From: an uncultured Planctomycetaceae bacterium
GTDB lineage: Bacteria > Planctomycetota > Planctomycetia > Planctomycetales > Planctomycetaceae
Assembly (NCBI GenBank): GCA_903921605.1
Contig: CAIXQV010000622.1
Location: 1 to 5,619, forward strand
Length of the DNA stretch: 5,619 bases
Direction of reading: 5' to 3'
Shown: positions 5,241 to 5,619 of the stretch, in pieces
Layout: every line of letters starts with the position of its first letter
Numbering within the stretch: the first letter of the stretch is position 1
Translations under genes and position numbers: made by a program
Notes under the pieces: model-generated
Told to the model about the DNA's origin: nothing
The model's database searches: none
What the model saw: the letters and a program-made list of their open reading frames with translations, nothing else

Positions 5241-5403
5241 CCCGCTGGGTGGCACAGCCTGCAGAGGCTGTGTTGCGCCGCAACGAGAAGCACAGGTTTG
5301 CAAGTTGAGTTTTGATGGCACACTTGCTTCCGGATGAAAGTCCTCACTGAGCTTTCTCGTGCCTGCGGCACACTCCCACCGCGTGGTATTGCCACCCAGC
5401 GGG
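5241..5403. repeat. branched foldback element with 14-bp terminal inverted repeats
   Basis: A perfect 14-bp inverted repeat bounds this 163-nt segment (5241-5254 against 5390-5403). Nested inside are further paired arms: GCCGCA 5277-5282 with TGCGGC 5364-5369, CGAGAA 5284-5289 with TTCTCG 5354-5359, and GCAAGT 5300-5305 with ACTTGC 5322-5327. Local hairpins sit on both sides (5253-5272 on the left; CCAC 5376-5379 with GTGG 5383-5386 on the right). The whole would fold into a branched stem as RNA or single-stranded DNA. It could be a dispersed intergenic repeat, a MITE-like element or a structured RNA. I see no transposase or protein-coding gene in it; the overlapping frames on both strands look incidental. 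Confidence 0.65.
5253..5272. other. GC-rich hairpin within the foldback element
   Basis: CACAGCCT (5253-5260) and AGGCTGTG (5265-5272) pair perfectly around a GCAG loop, giving an 8-bp stem that can be lengthened by three G-T pairs and a G-C pair. No T-run follows, so it is not a standard intrinsic terminator. Part of its left arm competes with the 14-bp outer stem. Confidence 0.6.
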
Positions 5404-5619
5404 AATTCGTGCCGGTCGGACCGAAGTCGGACAAGACTGTCCAAACTGCGTTTCAGGGTTTGATAACGCTACTCCCTCCGGTGAAACCGACCGACGCGTC
5501 GAAGCACCCTGTCGTTCGACGCTCCGGTCACATCGACGAATGGCACTTAGTTAACGTGCAAGTTGTTGAATCACAACAACATACGTCGACGCCGCTTTCT
5601 TGCGTATGATGCTGTCTGC
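5404..5619. other. non-coding tail with small hairpins
   Basis: No supported gene lies here. A + frame open across 5334-5609 begins inside the foldback element, lacks an SD and has no recognisable domain, so I treat it as incidental. The stretch holds an 8-bp stem at 5496-5503/5515-5522 (GCGTCGAA with TTCGACGC, 11-nt loop), a 7-bp stem at 5562-5568/5574-5580 (GTTGTTG with CAACAAC, 5-nt loop) and the palindrome CGTCGACG at 5584-5591. None is followed by a T-tract. I find no continuation of the Hint module. Confidence 0.45.

Noticed and set aside
5253..5272. Intrinsic transcription terminator
   Set aside because: The stem is strong but TGTTGCGCC follows instead of a T-tract, and the hairpin lies far (about 320 nt) beyond the last intact gene.
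5165..5434. Minus-strand open frames across the decayed leader and foldback element
   Set aside because: They are open on both strands through repeated, structured DNA and show no domain; treated as by-products of the repeat.
5334..5609. 91-codon + strand open frame in the tail
   Set aside because: It begins within the foldback element, has no ribosome site, and shows no domain-like pattern; probably incidental.
1..5619. CRISPR array, tRNA or rRNA genes
   Set aside because: No short regularly spaced repeats were found, and I saw no tRNA- or rRNA-like sequence; the repeats present are 615-nt coding modules.

Overview
The window looks like chromosomal DNA from a planctomycete of the Rhodopirellula/Pirellula kind. 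This is inferred from the Hint-domain sequence style, the moderate GC content and a structured intergenic repeat; no taxonomic marker gene is present. All convincing genes are on the + strand. They form a tandem array of three polymorphic-toxin-like cassettes, and the remains of a fourth follow.

Each cassette has the same plan. First comes a short leader with one hydrophobic segment. Next is a 205-codon Hint-like (Hedgehog/intein autoprocessing) module ending in His-Asn. Then comes a unique C-terminal domain of about 115-125 residues, and directly behind it a small gene that fits an immunity protein. The Hint module is exactly 615 nt in all three copies (62-676, 1931-2545, 3626-4240) and is 87-92% identical in protein by hand count against copy 3. 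Similarity stops at the His-Asn codons. Cassette 1 (2-1700; its leader is cut by the window edge) carries a GIY-YIG-nuclease-like tip and a 216-aa partner. Cassette 2 (1775-3384) carries a methyltransferase-like tip and a 156-aa partner. Cassette 3 (3437-4932) carries a tip I cannot assign and a 114-aa partner. The partners in cassettes 2 and 3 start on an ATGA overlap with the toxin stop codon; in cassette 1 the gap is 13 nt.

From about 4933 to the end there is no intact gene. The region 5061-5229 holds a decayed fourth leader, with an apparent frameshift at a T6 run and a stop just before the Hint module would begin. Immediately after it, 5241-5403 is a branched foldback element bounded by a perfect 14-bp inverted repeat. 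The rest (5404-5619) holds only small hairpins.

Working model (inference): this is a bank of membrane-anchored or exported Hint-toxin proteins whose tips have been exchanged at the Hint boundary. Each is guarded by its own cytoplasmic immunity protein. The Hint module is odd because the usual N-terminal nucleophile block is not recognisable, while the C-terminal His-Asn-Ser/Gly block is intact. No RHS, filamentous, VgrG or other delivery domain is visible, so how these short proteins would reach a target cell is open.
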